DNA of 64,000 nucleotides from positions 930,001-994,000 of the forward strand of contig CAWAZS010000014.1 of NCBI GenBank assembly GCA_963786625.1, given 5' to 3'. The notes under the pieces were generated by a model. It saw only the letters and a program-made list of their open reading frames with translations, ran no database searches and had not been told where the DNA came from. Shown in pieces: positions 1 through 8,599 of this stretch (position 1 is its first letter; each line of letters starts with the position of its first letter). The translations under genes and the position numbers were made by a program. This DNA comes from CAIWHR01 sp963786625. GTDB lineage: Bacteria; Pseudomonadota; Gammaproteobacteria; Burkholderiales; Casimicrobiaceae.

Positions 1-810
1 GCCGAGATAGCCGAGGTCCCCCAGGTGATTGGCGAGGCGCTCGCGCTCGAGGGCCAGCGCGCGCAGCCACGCGGCGCGCGGCGGCAGTCCGGCACCGGCG
101 AGCGCCTCCAGCGCCTGCGCGTAGGCCCAGGCGTACGCCACGGTGCTGTCGCCCGACACGCGACCGGCGAGCCGGTGACCGTTCGCCGCGGGCATCCCCT
201 CGAAGCGCTTCTCGATGCCCTTGTGGACGAATCCCAGCCGCTCCTCCAGCCGCAGCACCTTCTCTCCGACGACCTGGAAGCGGAAATGCCCCGGCTCGAT
301 GATCCCTGCGTGGACCGGTCCGACCGGGATCTCGTGCACGCCGTCGCCTTCGACGCGCACGTAGGGGTATTCCTCCTGCCCCGGCTCCCATTTCGGCGAA
401 GCCTCGAAGTCGCGGCGCAGCGGATAGCGGTCGATCGGCCAGCTTGCCTGCCACATCCAGGGCCGCTGATCGTCGGCCTCGGACGCGACGCCGAGAAGAT
501 CGAAGGTCGCGCGCTGCATCCGGTTCGCGGCCGGAAAGATTCCCGCGAGATCCGGGTAGGTCGAATCGCTGGAGGGCAGCGTGTGCTCGAGCAGCAGCAG
601 GCCGTCGCCGTCCTGCAGCACGACGTTGATCGCGTACCCGCGGTCGCGGTCGCGCTCGTCGCAACCCCACAACGCGACGAGCTGCCCGCCCTGTTCCCAC
701 GACACGCGGCACGCGGTCAGGAGCCCGATCGCGTCGACCGGGCAACGCTTCGCCGGCACCGGCGAAGGCAGTGCGGCAGCGGCGAATCCGAGGCGCGAGA
801 CGTCCATCAT
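1..810 (-). CDS. hyfG: Hydrogenase-4/complex I-type large subunit (HyfG-like), 3' end outside window
   Basis: The first 270 codons of a NuoC/NuoD-type large subunit of a membrane-bound hydrogenase-4 / complex I family complex; the gene runs off the left edge. Residues about 20-150 resemble a NuoC-like domain. The NuoD/HycE-like part follows, with GPVHAGIIEPGHFRF and LEERLGFVHKGIEK. Where [NiFe] enzymes have RVCGICG, this protein reads RVSGDST (about positions 151-165), so both cysteines of the first CxxC are missing. The second CxxC would lie outside the window. The family would therefore be the energy-converting hydrogenase-related (Ehr) group rather than a true hydrogenase; that is inference from one motif. 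The start ATG overlaps the upstream gene's stop (ATGA), which implies coupled translation. Confidence 0.85.
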   Translation of the reverse strand, partial: MMDVSRLGFAAAALPSPVPAKRCPVDAIGLLTACRVSWEQGGQLVALWGCDERDRDRGYAINVVLQDGDGLLLLEHTLPSSDSTYPDLAGIFPAANRMQRATFDLLGVASEADDQRPWMWQASWPIDRYPLRRDFEASPKWEPGQEEYPYVRVEGDGVHEIPVGPVHAGIIEPGHFRFQVVGEKVLRLEERLGFVHKGIEKRFEGMPAANGHRLAGRVSGDSTVAYAWAYAQALEALAGAGLPPRAAWLRALALERERLANHLGDLGYLG

Positions 811-2258
811 CCGATCATTCGCGCCGCCTGGCGGTACCAGTCGGCGAGGAACGGCGGAATCCAGAGCCCGAGCATCAGCACCAGCGCGAGGTGGACGAAG
901 ACCGGAAGCATCGCCGGCCGCACCGGGAGCCGCTTCGCGCTCGTCTCGCCGAACACCATCGGCTGGATCTTGGAGAACACCGCCGCGAAGGCGAGCCCGA
1001 GCGCCCCGAGCAGGAACGGCGTTGCCCAAGGGTGCTCGCCCATTGCGGTGACCAGGATCAGGAACTCGCTCGCGAACACCCCGAACGGCGGCATCCCGAG
1101 AATCGCCAGCGTGCCGAGCACGAGCCCCCAGCCGATCACGGGGCTCGTGGTCATCAGCCCGCGGATGTCCTCCATCAGCTGCGTCCCGGTCTTTTGCGCC
1201 GCGTGGCCGACGGTGAAGAAGATCGCCGACTTGGTGAGCGAATGCACGGTCATGTGCAGCAGTCCCGCGAAATTGGCGACCGCTCCGCCCATGCCGAATG
1301 CGAAGGTGATGATCCCCATGTGCTCGATCGACGAGTAGGCGAACAGCCGCTTGACGTCCTTCTGCCGGGACAGGAGCAGCGCGGCGACGACCACGGACAG
1401 CAGTCCGAAGCCCATCATCAGCTCGCGGGCAAACGACGTGTGCAGCGAGCCCTCGACCAGCACCTTGCAGCGAACGACCGCGTAGAGCGCGACGTTGAGC
1501 AGCAGTCCGGAGAGCACCGCCGACACCGGCGTCGGGCCCTCGGCGTGCGCGTCGGGGAGCCAGTTGTGCAGCGGCACCAGGCCGACCTTGGTGCCGTAGC
1601 CGACGAGCAGGAACACGAACGCGATCGACAGCACGGTCGGCTCGAGCTGGCCCTTCACGTTGTTGAGCTCCGTCCACAGCAGCGCGCCGCCCCCGGCGCC
1701 GAGCAGCTTCTCCGCCGCGAAATAGAGCAGGATCGTGCCGAAGAGCGCCTGCGCGATGCCCACGCCGCAGAGAATGAAGTACTTCCACGCGGCCTCCAGG
1801 CTCGCGGGTGTCCGGTAGAGCGAGACAAGCAGCACGGTCGTGAGCGTTGCCGCCTCCATCGCCACCCACAGGATGCCCATGTTGTTGGTGAGCAGCGCCA
1901 GCAGCATCGTGAAATTGAAGAGCTGGTACATGCTGTGGTAGAGCCTGAGTCGCGCCGCGGTGAGCTTCCCGTGCTCCTGCTCTATTCGCATGTAGGGCCG
2001 CGAGAATATCGCCGTCGTGAACCCGACGAACGCGGTCAGCGCGACGAGGAAGACGTTGAACGGGTCGACGAAGAACTGCCGGTCAAGGACGAGCAGCGGT
2101 CCGTCGACGATCACGCGCACGGTGAGCGCGACGGCGGCGACGAAGGTGAGCAGGCTGACCGTCACGTTGACGGCCGGTGCCGCGCTGCGCTCCCCGACGA
2201 CGGCGAGCGCCGCGGCCCCGACGAGCGGCAAGCCGAGCACGGCGAGGATCTCGATCAC
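807..2258 (-). CDS. hyfF: Hydrogenase-4 subunit F-like proton-translocating membrane subunit
   Basis: A 483-residue polytopic membrane protein of the NuoL/M/N antiporter family, close in length and pattern to HyfF. It should form part of the proton-pumping arm of the complex. Features of the family include a lysine-containing conserved helix (GYGTKVGLVPLHNWLPDAHAEGP) and the following SGLLLN and FAYSSIEHMG segments. It ends in an ATGA overlap with the large-subunit gene and lies about 120 bp downstream of the HyfE-like gene. No frameshift is seen. The exact quinone or ion specificity cannot be read from sequence. Confidence 0.9.
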   Translation of the reverse strand: MIEILAVLGLPLVGAAALAVVGERSAAPAVNVTVSLLTFVAAVALTVRVIVDGPLLVLDRQFFVDPFNVFLVALTAFVGFTTAIFSRPYMRIEQEHGKLTAARLRLYHSMYQLFNFTMLLALLTNNMGILWVAMEAATLTTVLLVSLYRTPASLEAAWKYFILCGVGIAQALFGTILLYFAAEKLLGAGGGALLWTELNNVKGQLEPTVLSIAFVFLLVGYGTKVGLVPLHNWLPDAHAEGPTPVSAVLSGLLLNVALYAVVRCKVLVEGSLHTSFARELMMGFGLLSVVVAALLLSRQKDVKRLFAYSSIEHMGIITFAFGMGGAVANFAGLLHMTVHSLTKSAIFFTVGHAAQKTGTQLMEDIRGLMTTSPVIGWGLVLGTLAILGMPPFGVFASEFLILVTAMGEHPWATPFLLGALGLAFAAVFSKIQPMVFGETSAKRLPVRPAMLPVFVHLALVLMLGLWIPPFLADWYRQAARMIG

Positions 2259-2376
2259 TCGCGGCCTCCCTGGGCCGTTCGCGCGAGGGGGACACGGCGC
2301 GCGTCGGCCGCCTCGATCGCGCGGCGAGCGGCGCCTCGCTCTCGCGGACGCGCCCTGGGCACTCGCCCGTCCGCGC

Positions 2377-3045
2377 TCACTCGCCCTCCTTCAGCTTTTC
2401 CAGGTGCTTGAGGTCGAGGCTGTCGAACTGCTCGCGGATCTGGAAGAAGAACACGCCGAGGATCAGCATCCCGACGAGGACGTCGAGGGCGATGCCCAGC
2501 TCCACGACCATCGGCATCCCGTAGGTCGCGCTGGTCGCGGCGAAGAACAGGCCGTTTTCCATGGCCAGGAAGCCGATCACCTGCGGGATCGCCTTGCGCC
2601 GCGTGATCATCATCAGGAACGACAGCATCACGCTCGCGATCGCGATGCCGAGCGTCGCCCGCGTGACGGTGCTCGCGAGCTGCGAGATCGGGTAGGCGAG
2701 GTTGAACGAGAACACGACCAGGACGATGCCGATGAGCATGGTCGTCGGGATGTTGATCAGGCCCTCGACGTCCCACTTGACGTCGAGCCTGCGGATCAGC
2801 CGGTGCAGCAGCCACGGAAGCAGAAGCACCTTGAGCAGCAGCGTGAGGCCCGCCGACCAGTAGAGGTGCGTCTGGTGCGTGCCGAACGCGACGATCCCGG
2901 TCGAGATCGCGAGCGCGAGACCCTGCGCCGCGAACAGGTTGACCAGCGAGAGCACGCGGCGCTGCGTCAGCATCGCAAACGCCAGCAGCAGCAGGATCGC
3001 CGCCAGCAGGTTGATGAACTGCGCGTAGACGGGGAGCGCGGCCAC
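2377..3045 (-). CDS. hyfE: Hydrogenase-4 subunit E-like membrane protein
   Basis: A 222-residue hydrophobic protein with about six to seven membrane segments, matching HyfE (a fused, NuoK-like small subunit) in length and in the conserved stretch GFLAMENGLFFAAT, where the membrane-embedded glutamate sits. The C-terminal tail is charged and cytoplasmic in style. It starts 15 bp after the end of the HyfC-like gene, so the two are in one transcript. A HyfD-like gene is absent, leaving only two large antiporter-type subunits (HyfB and HyfF) in this set. Confidence 0.88.
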   Translation of the reverse strand: MAALPVYAQFINLLAAILLLLAFAMLTQRRVLSLVNLFAAQGLALAISTGIVAFGTHQTHLYWSAGLTLLLKVLLLPWLLHRLIRRLDVKWDVEGLINIPTTMLIGIVLVVFSFNLAYPISQLASTVTRATLGIAIASVMLSFLMMITRRKAIPQVIGFLAMENGLFFAATSATYGMPMVVELGIALDVLVGMLILGVFFFQIREQFDSLDLKHLEKLKEGE

Positions 3046-3060
3046 GGGTTCGGGCGGGCC

Positions 3061-4008
3061 CTAGCTGCCCAGCAGCTGGTTGACGAGCATCGCCAGCACG
3101 GCCAGCAGGAATGCGGTGCCGAGGAACTCGGGCGCGCGGAAGATCCGCATCTTCGCCGACAGCGTCTCGATCACGGCCAGCAGGAATCCTCCGATCGCGA
3201 GCTTCCCGATCAGCGCAGGCACGGCGCCGAGCAGGGCCGACCAGTCGCCGCCCGCCGCGATGCCGATCGGGAAGAAGATCGCCAGGCCGATGCACGAGTA
3301 GTTGAACAGCTTGAGCGCCGCGGCCCATTCGAGCAGCGCGAGATGCCGGGCCGAGTACTCGAGGATCATCGCCTCGTGGATCATCGTGAGCTCGAGGTGG
3401 GTCGCCGGATTGTCCACGGGAATGCGCGCGTTCTCCGCGAGCGACACCATCGTGAATGCGACGCCGGCGAACGCGAGGCTCGGATAGATGGCCAATTCGC
3501 GGTGCGCCAGCGTGTCGACGATCGTCGGCAGCGACGTCGAGCCCGAGATCAGCGACGCGGTGAACAGCACCATCAGCAGCGCCGGCTCGGCGAGGAAGCC
3601 GACGAACATCTCGCGCCGCGCGCCGAGCGAGCCGAACGCCGTGCCGACGTCCATGGCGGCGAGCGCGATGAACACCCGCGCGAGCGCGAACAGCCCGACC
3701 AGCGCGATGGTGTCGGCGGCGCTGGCGAAGGGCAGGTCCGTGGCGAGCGAGGGCACGATCGCCGCCGCGCAGCACATCGCCCCGAAGACGATGTACGGCG
3801 TGATCCGGAAGATCGGCGACGCGCCCTCGGCGACCACCGCATCCTTCGCGAACAGCTTGCGAATCGTCCGGTACGGGAGCAGCAGCGACGGCGCGCTCTT
3901 GTTCTGCAGCCATGCGCGGCATTGATTGACCCAGCCGACCAGCAGCGGCGCGATCGCGATCGCGATCGCGAACTGCAGGAACTGGGACGCCAGGCCGGCG
4001 GCGCTCAT
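3061..4008 (-). CDS. hyfC: Hydrogenase-4 subunit C-like (NuoH family) membrane subunit
   Basis: A 315-residue NuoH/HyfC-type subunit, which links the membrane arm to the peripheral catalytic module. Diagnostic stretches are QNKSAPSLLLPYRTIRKLF, typical of HyfC/HycD after the first helix, and ENARIPVDNPATHLELTMIH, the conserved loop with its acidic residues. I chose the ATG at 4008 because it begins just before the first helix (MSAAGLASQFLQ). A longer frame open to 4068 would add a charged, non-conserved segment encoded by an intergenic repeat. Confidence 0.9.
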   Translation of the reverse strand: MSAAGLASQFLQFAIAIAIAPLLVGWVNQCRAWLQNKSAPSLLLPYRTIRKLFAKDAVVAEGASPIFRITPYIVFGAMCCAAAIVPSLATDLPFASAADTIALVGLFALARVFIALAAMDVGTAFGSLGARREMFVGFLAEPALLMVLFTASLISGSTSLPTIVDTLAHRELAIYPSLAFAGVAFTMVSLAENARIPVDNPATHLELTMIHEAMILEYSARHLALLEWAAALKLFNYSCIGLAIFFPIGIAAGGDWSALLGAVPALIGKLAIGGFLLAVIETLSAKMRIFRAPEFLGTAFLLAVLAMLVNQLLGS

Positions 4009-4015
4009 TGTGTGC

Positions 4016-4087
4016 CCCCACGCTTGCGGCTGACGCCGCTGCGCTGCCCCCCGGGGGGAGCAATTCACGCCTTGGGCGGCCCGGCGG
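4016..4087. repeat. Betaproteobacterial-type palindromic intergenic repeat, diverged copy
   Basis: The gap between the HyfB- and HyfC-like genes holds a run of the form CCACGC...GCTGCGCTGCCCCCCGGGGGGAGCA...CCTTGGGCGGCCCGGCGG. It shares layout and wording with the two copies at 25313-25467: a CCACGCT start, a GCTGCCCCCC/GGGGG hairpin core, AGCA, and a GCGGCC end. The core can fold as a strong GC hairpin in RNA. It is the oldest-looking of the three copies. Confidence 0.6.
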
Positions 4088-4090
4088 CGC

Positions 4091-6091
4091 TCATCGGACG
4101 AAGAACAGCAACGCGAGCAGCGTGCAGAAGCTGTAGGTCAGATAGACCGAGATGCGCCCCTGCTGGATCAGCCCCGCGACCCGCGCCAGGAACTCCGCGC
4201 TCCGCGCGACGGGCAGGTAGAGCCAGTGCCACAGGTGGTCGTCGATGCGCACGCGGTACCGCGGCGCGGAATCGAATGGCGTGGGAAGCTCCCGCTCCAT
4301 CCGGAAGAAGGGCTCGAACACCTGGCGGATCGGCTGCCCGAAGCCCTCGGCGGTGTCCTGCATCCGCGGGGTCTGCAGCGGGAAGCCGCAATCCCACGGC
4401 GGGGCCCGGCGCACGCGGCCGTGGTAGAAGCGGTGCACGATCGCGATGGTGAGCAGCACGACGCCGACGATCACCAGCAGGACGATCAGCGGGCTGTAGC
4501 TCGAGCGCTCGGGGTTGATCGGGGCGAGCAGCAGCCAGTTGTCGGCAATCTCCGGGGATGTCGTCGAGCCGATCAGCATCTCGGTGATCGGCTCGATGAA
4601 GCGGATCACGTTGACGGGAATCACGCCGAGCAGGACGCAGCCCGCCGCGAGGAACGCGAGCGCGGCGCGCTCGAACGGGCCGGCGTCCTTCGCGTAGGCG
4701 AGATTCGGCTCCCGCGGCCGGCCGAGGAAGATGACGCCGTAGAACTTGACCATCACGTACGCCGTGAGCGCGGCGGTGAGCACCAGCGCGGCGGCCGCCA
4801 GCGGAACCAGCATGTTCACGAACGATTGCGGGAGGCTCGGCGTGAACAGAAACGCCTGCAGCAGCAGCCACTCGGAGACGAAACCGTTCAGCGGCGGAAT
4901 GCCGGCGATCGCCAGCGTGCCGACGAGCGCGAGCCACGCCACCCACGGCATCCGGTGGATGAGCCCGCCCAGCTTGCCGAGACTCCGCTCCTTCGTCGCA
5001 TGCAGCACGGACCCGGTCGCGAGGAACAGCAGGCTCTTGTAGAACGCATGGTTGAGCGCGTGATAGAGCACCGCGGTCAGCGTGATCGCCGCGAGCAGCG
5101 TCTTGTCGTAGGCCTTGAACAGGATCGCGAGACCGATTCCCGCGACGATGATCCCGATGTTCTCGATCGACGAATAGGCGAGCAGCCGCTTCATGTCCGT
5201 CTGCACGGCGGCGAAGATGACGCCGTACAGCGCGGTGACCAGTCCCAGGGCGAGGGCGACGACACCCCACCACCAGAGCTGGCCGTGGAGCAGGTCGAAG
5301 GTCACGCGCAGGATTCCGTAGATCGCCGTCTTCAACATCACGCCGCTCATCAGCGCCGACACCGGCGACGGCGCGGCGGGATGCGCCTCGGGGAGCCAGA
5401 TGTGCAGCGGCAGCAGGCCCGCCTTGGCGCCGAAGCCGACGAGGGCGAGGAGAAACGCGACGGTGGGCCAGTGGCCGGTCAGTTGCATCGACCGCATCGC
5501 GCCGAACGTGTAATCGCCGCTTCCGCCCTGCAGCACGCCGAAGCAGAGCAGGATCGCGATCGCGCCGACGTGCGCGATCAGCAGGTACAGGAATCCCGCG
5601 CGGCGGATCTCGGGGATGCGGTGCTCGGTCGTGACCAGGAAGTACGACGTGAGCGCCATCGTCTCCCACGCGACCATGAACGCATACGCGTCGTCGGCGA
5701 CGAGCACCAGCGCCATCGCCGCGAGGTAGACGTGGTACTGGAAGCAGATCAGTCCGGGCGCCGTCCCGTCGCTCGAGCGGAAGTACCCGGCCGAGAACAG
5801 CGAGATGGCGACGGTGGCGGCGCCGAGCAGCAGCAGGAAGAACGCCGAGAGCGAATCCAGGCGCAGGTGGAAGGGCAGGTCGGGCAGGCCCAGCGGCAAC
5901 ACCACCGTCTGCGGCAGCGCGCCGACGCCGAAGCCGGCGACGACCGCCACGACCAGCGCTACGGCCGCCCCCGCCGGAAACAGCACGCGGCTGACGAAGC
6001 GCAGGTTGCGCGGTCGTACGAGCCCGGCTGCGCCGATTGCGATCCACGCCGCGATCGCGACGCCGATCAGTTCCAGCGGCGTCGGGCTCAT
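4091..6091 (-). CDS. hyfB: Hydrogenase-4 subunit B-like proton-translocating membrane subunit
   Basis: A 666-residue NuoL/HyfB-type antiporter subunit with about 16 membrane helices, the usual length for HyfB. Recognisable parts are the FGAKAGLLPLHIWLPEAHPAAP helix with the essential lysine, the AYSSIENIG segment, and a long C-terminal extension reaching a last helix near the end. It is the first gene of the complex and starts 57 bp after metG on the same strand, so read-through from metG is possible. No HyfA-like ferredoxin gene lies upstream. Confidence 0.92.
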   Translation of the reverse strand: MSPTPLELIGVAIAAWIAIGAAGLVRPRNLRFVSRVLFPAGAAVALVVAVVAGFGVGALPQTVVLPLGLPDLPFHLRLDSLSAFFLLLLGAATVAISLFSAGYFRSSDGTAPGLICFQYHVYLAAMALVLVADDAYAFMVAWETMALTSYFLVTTEHRIPEIRRAGFLYLLIAHVGAIAILLCFGVLQGGSGDYTFGAMRSMQLTGHWPTVAFLLALVGFGAKAGLLPLHIWLPEAHPAAPSPVSALMSGVMLKTAIYGILRVTFDLLHGQLWWWGVVALALGLVTALYGVIFAAVQTDMKRLLAYSSIENIGIIVAGIGLAILFKAYDKTLLAAITLTAVLYHALNHAFYKSLLFLATGSVLHATKERSLGKLGGLIHRMPWVAWLALVGTLAIAGIPPLNGFVSEWLLLQAFLFTPSLPQSFVNMLVPLAAAALVLTAALTAYVMVKFYGVIFLGRPREPNLAYAKDAGPFERAALAFLAAGCVLLGVIPVNVIRFIEPITEMLIGSTTSPEIADNWLLLAPINPERSSYSPLIVLLVIVGVVLLTIAIVHRFYHGRVRRAPPWDCGFPLQTPRMQDTAEGFGQPIRQVFEPFFRMERELPTPFDSAPRYRVRIDDHLWHWLYLPVARSAEFLARVAGLIQQGRISVYLTYSFCTLLALLFFVR

Positions 6092-6148
6092 CGGCAGCCG
6101 GTCGCAGTCATGGCCTGCGGTGCCGGCGGGGAATCCGGACCGGCGTCG

Positions 6149-8338
6149 TCATTTGACGCGCATGCCCGGAAGCGCGCCCGAATCGGGCGACAGCAGGAAG
6201 ATGCCCGGACCGTCGCCGGATGCCGCGAGCACCATGCCTTCGGACAGGCCGAACTTCATCTTGCGCGGCGCCAGATTGGCGACCATCGGCGTCAGCCGCC
6301 CGATCAGATCCTCCGGCTTGTACGCCGACTTGATGCCGGCGAAGACCGTGCGCTGGCGCGCTTCGCCGATGTCGAGCGTCAGCCTGAGCAGCTTGTCGGC
6401 GCCCTCGACCTGTTCGGCATTGACGATTCTCGCGATGCGCAGATCGACCTTCGCGAAATCGTCGATCGAGATCGTCGTCGCGTCCGCCGCTGCCGCAGCG
6501 GCCTCCCGTCCGCGCGTGCCGGGGCCGGCCGGCGTAGCGCTTTCGGGGGGGGGCGCCGCGCTTGCGCGCTGGCCCGCGCCCGCTGGAACGGCCGGGGGCG
6601 CGGCCGCCGCGACCGCCGCCGGGCCCTCCAGCAGCGCATCGATCTGCTTGGGATCGATGCGCGCCATCAGGTGCTCGTAGGGTCGGATCGAGGCCGGCTC
6701 CGCCCACGCGTCGGCCCAGGCGAAGTCACGGTCGAGCCCGAACAGCCTGCGCGCGACGCGCGACGCGACGGCCGGCAGCACTGGCGCCAGCATCACCGAC
6801 AGCAGCTGGAAGCCCTGCAACGCGATCGAGCACGCGGTCTGCAGCGCATCGCGCTTCGCCGCGTCCTTGGCGAGCAGCCACGGCTGCGCGGCGTCGAAGT
6901 CCTCGTTGATCCGGTCGGCGATGCGCATCGCGTCGCGCAGCACCTTGCTGTACTCGCGCGCGCCATACGCGTCGGCCGCGGCGGCGGCCGCCGCCTGCGC
7001 CGCCGCGAGGCGGCTCGAGCGCTCCGGCGCCGCTTCCGCGGGCGTCGCCAGGCGGCCGCCGAACTGCCGGGAGATGAAGTTCGCGGCACGGCTCGCGATG
7101 TTCACGTACTTGCCGATGAGATCGCTGTTGACGCGGGCGATGAAGTCGTCGGGGTTGAAGTCGATGTCCTCGACCTTGGCGTTGAGCTTCGCGGCGATGT
7201 AGTAGCGCAGCCATTCCGGGTTGAGTCCGAGGTCGAGATAGACGTCGGGACTGATGCCGGTGCCGCGCGACTTCGACATCTTCTCGCCGGACGCCGTCAG
7301 GAAGCCGTGGACGAACACGTTGTCCGGCACCTTGTACGGCGCTCCGGCGAACTTGAGCATGGCCGGCCAGAACAGCGTGTGGAAATACACGATGTCCTTG
7401 CCGATGAAGTGATACTGGTCGACGTCGGGGCTCTGCAGGAACTGCGCGAAGTCGAGACCACGCTTCGCCAGGTGCGCCTTGAGGCTCGCGAGGTATCCGA
7501 CCGGCGCGTCGAGCCAGACGTAGAAATACTTGGGCGGGGCCCCGGCCGGCAGGTCCGGAATCGGGATGCCGAAGTACGGCGCGTCGCGCGAGATGTCCCA
7601 GTCCGAGAGCCGCTTGCCGTCGCCGCCGGTGTCGCCCAGCCATTCCAGCGCCTTGTTCGCGACCTCGGGCTGCAGGCGTCCCGGCTGCTGCGTCCACTCC
7701 TTGATGAACTCGACGCACGTCGGGTCGGAGAGGCGGAAGAAGAAATGCTCGGACGACTTGCGCACGGGCGTGGCGCCGGTGATCGTCGAGTACGGGTTCC
7801 TGAGCTCGGTCGGGGAGTACACGGCGCCGCAGACTTCGCAGGCGTCGCCGTACTGGTCCTTCGCGCCGCACTTCGGGCACTCGCCCTTGATGTAGCGGTC
7901 CGGCAGGAACATCTGCTTGACCGGATCGTAGAATTGCTCGACGGGCCGGGTCGTGACGAGCGACGGCGCGCGGTCGCGCAGCCGCCGGTAGATGTCCTGC
8001 GACAGCTCGACGTTCTCCGGCGAGTCGGTCGAATGCCAGTGGTCGAAGCTGATGTGGAAGCCGTCGAGATGCTTGGCGCGCGTCGCGGCGATCTTCGCGA
8101 CCAGCGCCTGCGGCGTCAGCCCCTCGGCGTCGGCCTTCAGCATGATCGCCGCGCCGTGCGTATCGTCGGCGCAGACGAAGTGCACCTCGTGCCCGCGCAT
8201 CCGCTGGAACCGCACCCAGATGTCGGCCTGGATGTACTCCATGATGTGGCCGATGTGGAACGGCGCATTCGCGTACGGCAGCGCCGTCGTGACAAAGAGC
8301 CGGCGGCGGCCGGACGGGGCGGCGGAGATCGCGGACAT
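6149..8338 (-). CDS. metG: Methionyl-tRNA synthetase
   Basis: A 729-residue class I aminoacyl-tRNA synthetase that charges tRNA(Met) in the cytoplasm. The HIGH motif is at residues 28-31 (FHIGHIM). A zinc knuckle with CPKCG and CEVCG pairs lies near residues 150-170, and KMSKS (GEKMSKSRGTG) near 354. After an Ala/Pro-rich linker at about 580-620, a C-terminal tRNA-binding domain (KVDLRIARI, EGMVLAASG) gives the dimerising form of the enzyme. The ATG at 8338 sits just before the Rossmann start (RRLFVTTALPYAN). It is divergent from apbC across 261 bp. Confidence 0.97.
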   Translation of the reverse strand: MSAISAAPSGRRRLFVTTALPYANAPFHIGHIMEYIQADIWVRFQRMRGHEVHFVCADDTHGAAIMLKADAEGLTPQALVAKIAATRAKHLDGFHISFDHWHSTDSPENVELSQDIYRRLRDRAPSLVTTRPVEQFYDPVKQMFLPDRYIKGECPKCGAKDQYGDACEVCGAVYSPTELRNPYSTITGATPVRKSSEHFFFRLSDPTCVEFIKEWTQQPGRLQPEVANKALEWLGDTGGDGKRLSDWDISRDAPYFGIPIPDLPAGAPPKYFYVWLDAPVGYLASLKAHLAKRGLDFAQFLQSPDVDQYHFIGKDIVYFHTLFWPAMLKFAGAPYKVPDNVFVHGFLTASGEKMSKSRGTGISPDVYLDLGLNPEWLRYYIAAKLNAKVEDIDFNPDDFIARVNSDLIGKYVNIASRAANFISRQFGGRLATPAEAAPERSSRLAAAQAAAAAAADAYGAREYSKVLRDAMRIADRINEDFDAAQPWLLAKDAAKRDALQTACSIALQGFQLLSVMLAPVLPAVASRVARRLFGLDRDFAWADAWAEPASIRPYEHLMARIDPKQIDALLEGPAAVAAAAPPAVPAGAGQRASAAPPPESATPAGPGTRGREAAAAAADATTISIDDFAKVDLRIARIVNAEQVEGADKLLRLTLDIGEARQRTVFAGIKSAYKPEDLIGRLTPMVANLAPRKMKFGLSEGMVLAASGDGPGIFLLSPDSGALPGMRVK

Positions 8339-8547
8339 CGGGGGAAGACCTTGCCTTCGGCAGGGAGAAGTGACGATTCTAGCAAAGGGGCCACCGCGCC
8401 TTGCCGATTCGTGTCGGCGCACCGTGCAAACGGCCCTCGCCTCGGTCGGCGGGCATCGATGCGCCGGCTGCAACCGGATTGCCGGCGCGCGGACCGCGGC
8501 CCCGCTCCCGGGGGCACGCCGCGGTACCGGAAGCAGCCGATTTTCGC

Positions 8548-8553
8548 TAGAAT
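8548..8553 (+). promoter_or_regulatory. Possible -10 element for apbC
   Basis: TAGAAT stands in an AT-richer patch (TTTTCGCTAGAATCG) about 46 bp before the apbC start, in a region otherwise very GC-rich. No convincing -35 is seen at the right distance, so the call is tentative. Confidence 0.35.
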
Positions 8554-8599
8554 CGAACACTTTTCTCGCCCTGCGACGACTTCTCCAACGGAGCATCCG

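Noticed and set aside
1..6091. A functional [NiFe] hydrogenase-4
   Set aside because: The large subunit lacks the first CxxC and no HyfA- or HyfD-like gene is seen; Ehr-type is the better reading.
4226..8599. A very long open frame on the plus strand running antisense to the hyf-like genes and metG and then into apbC
   Set aside because: It is Arg/Glu/Asp/Gln-rich antisense noise of GC-rich codons; the opposite strand encodes clear conserved proteins, and only the part from 8600 (apbC) is real.
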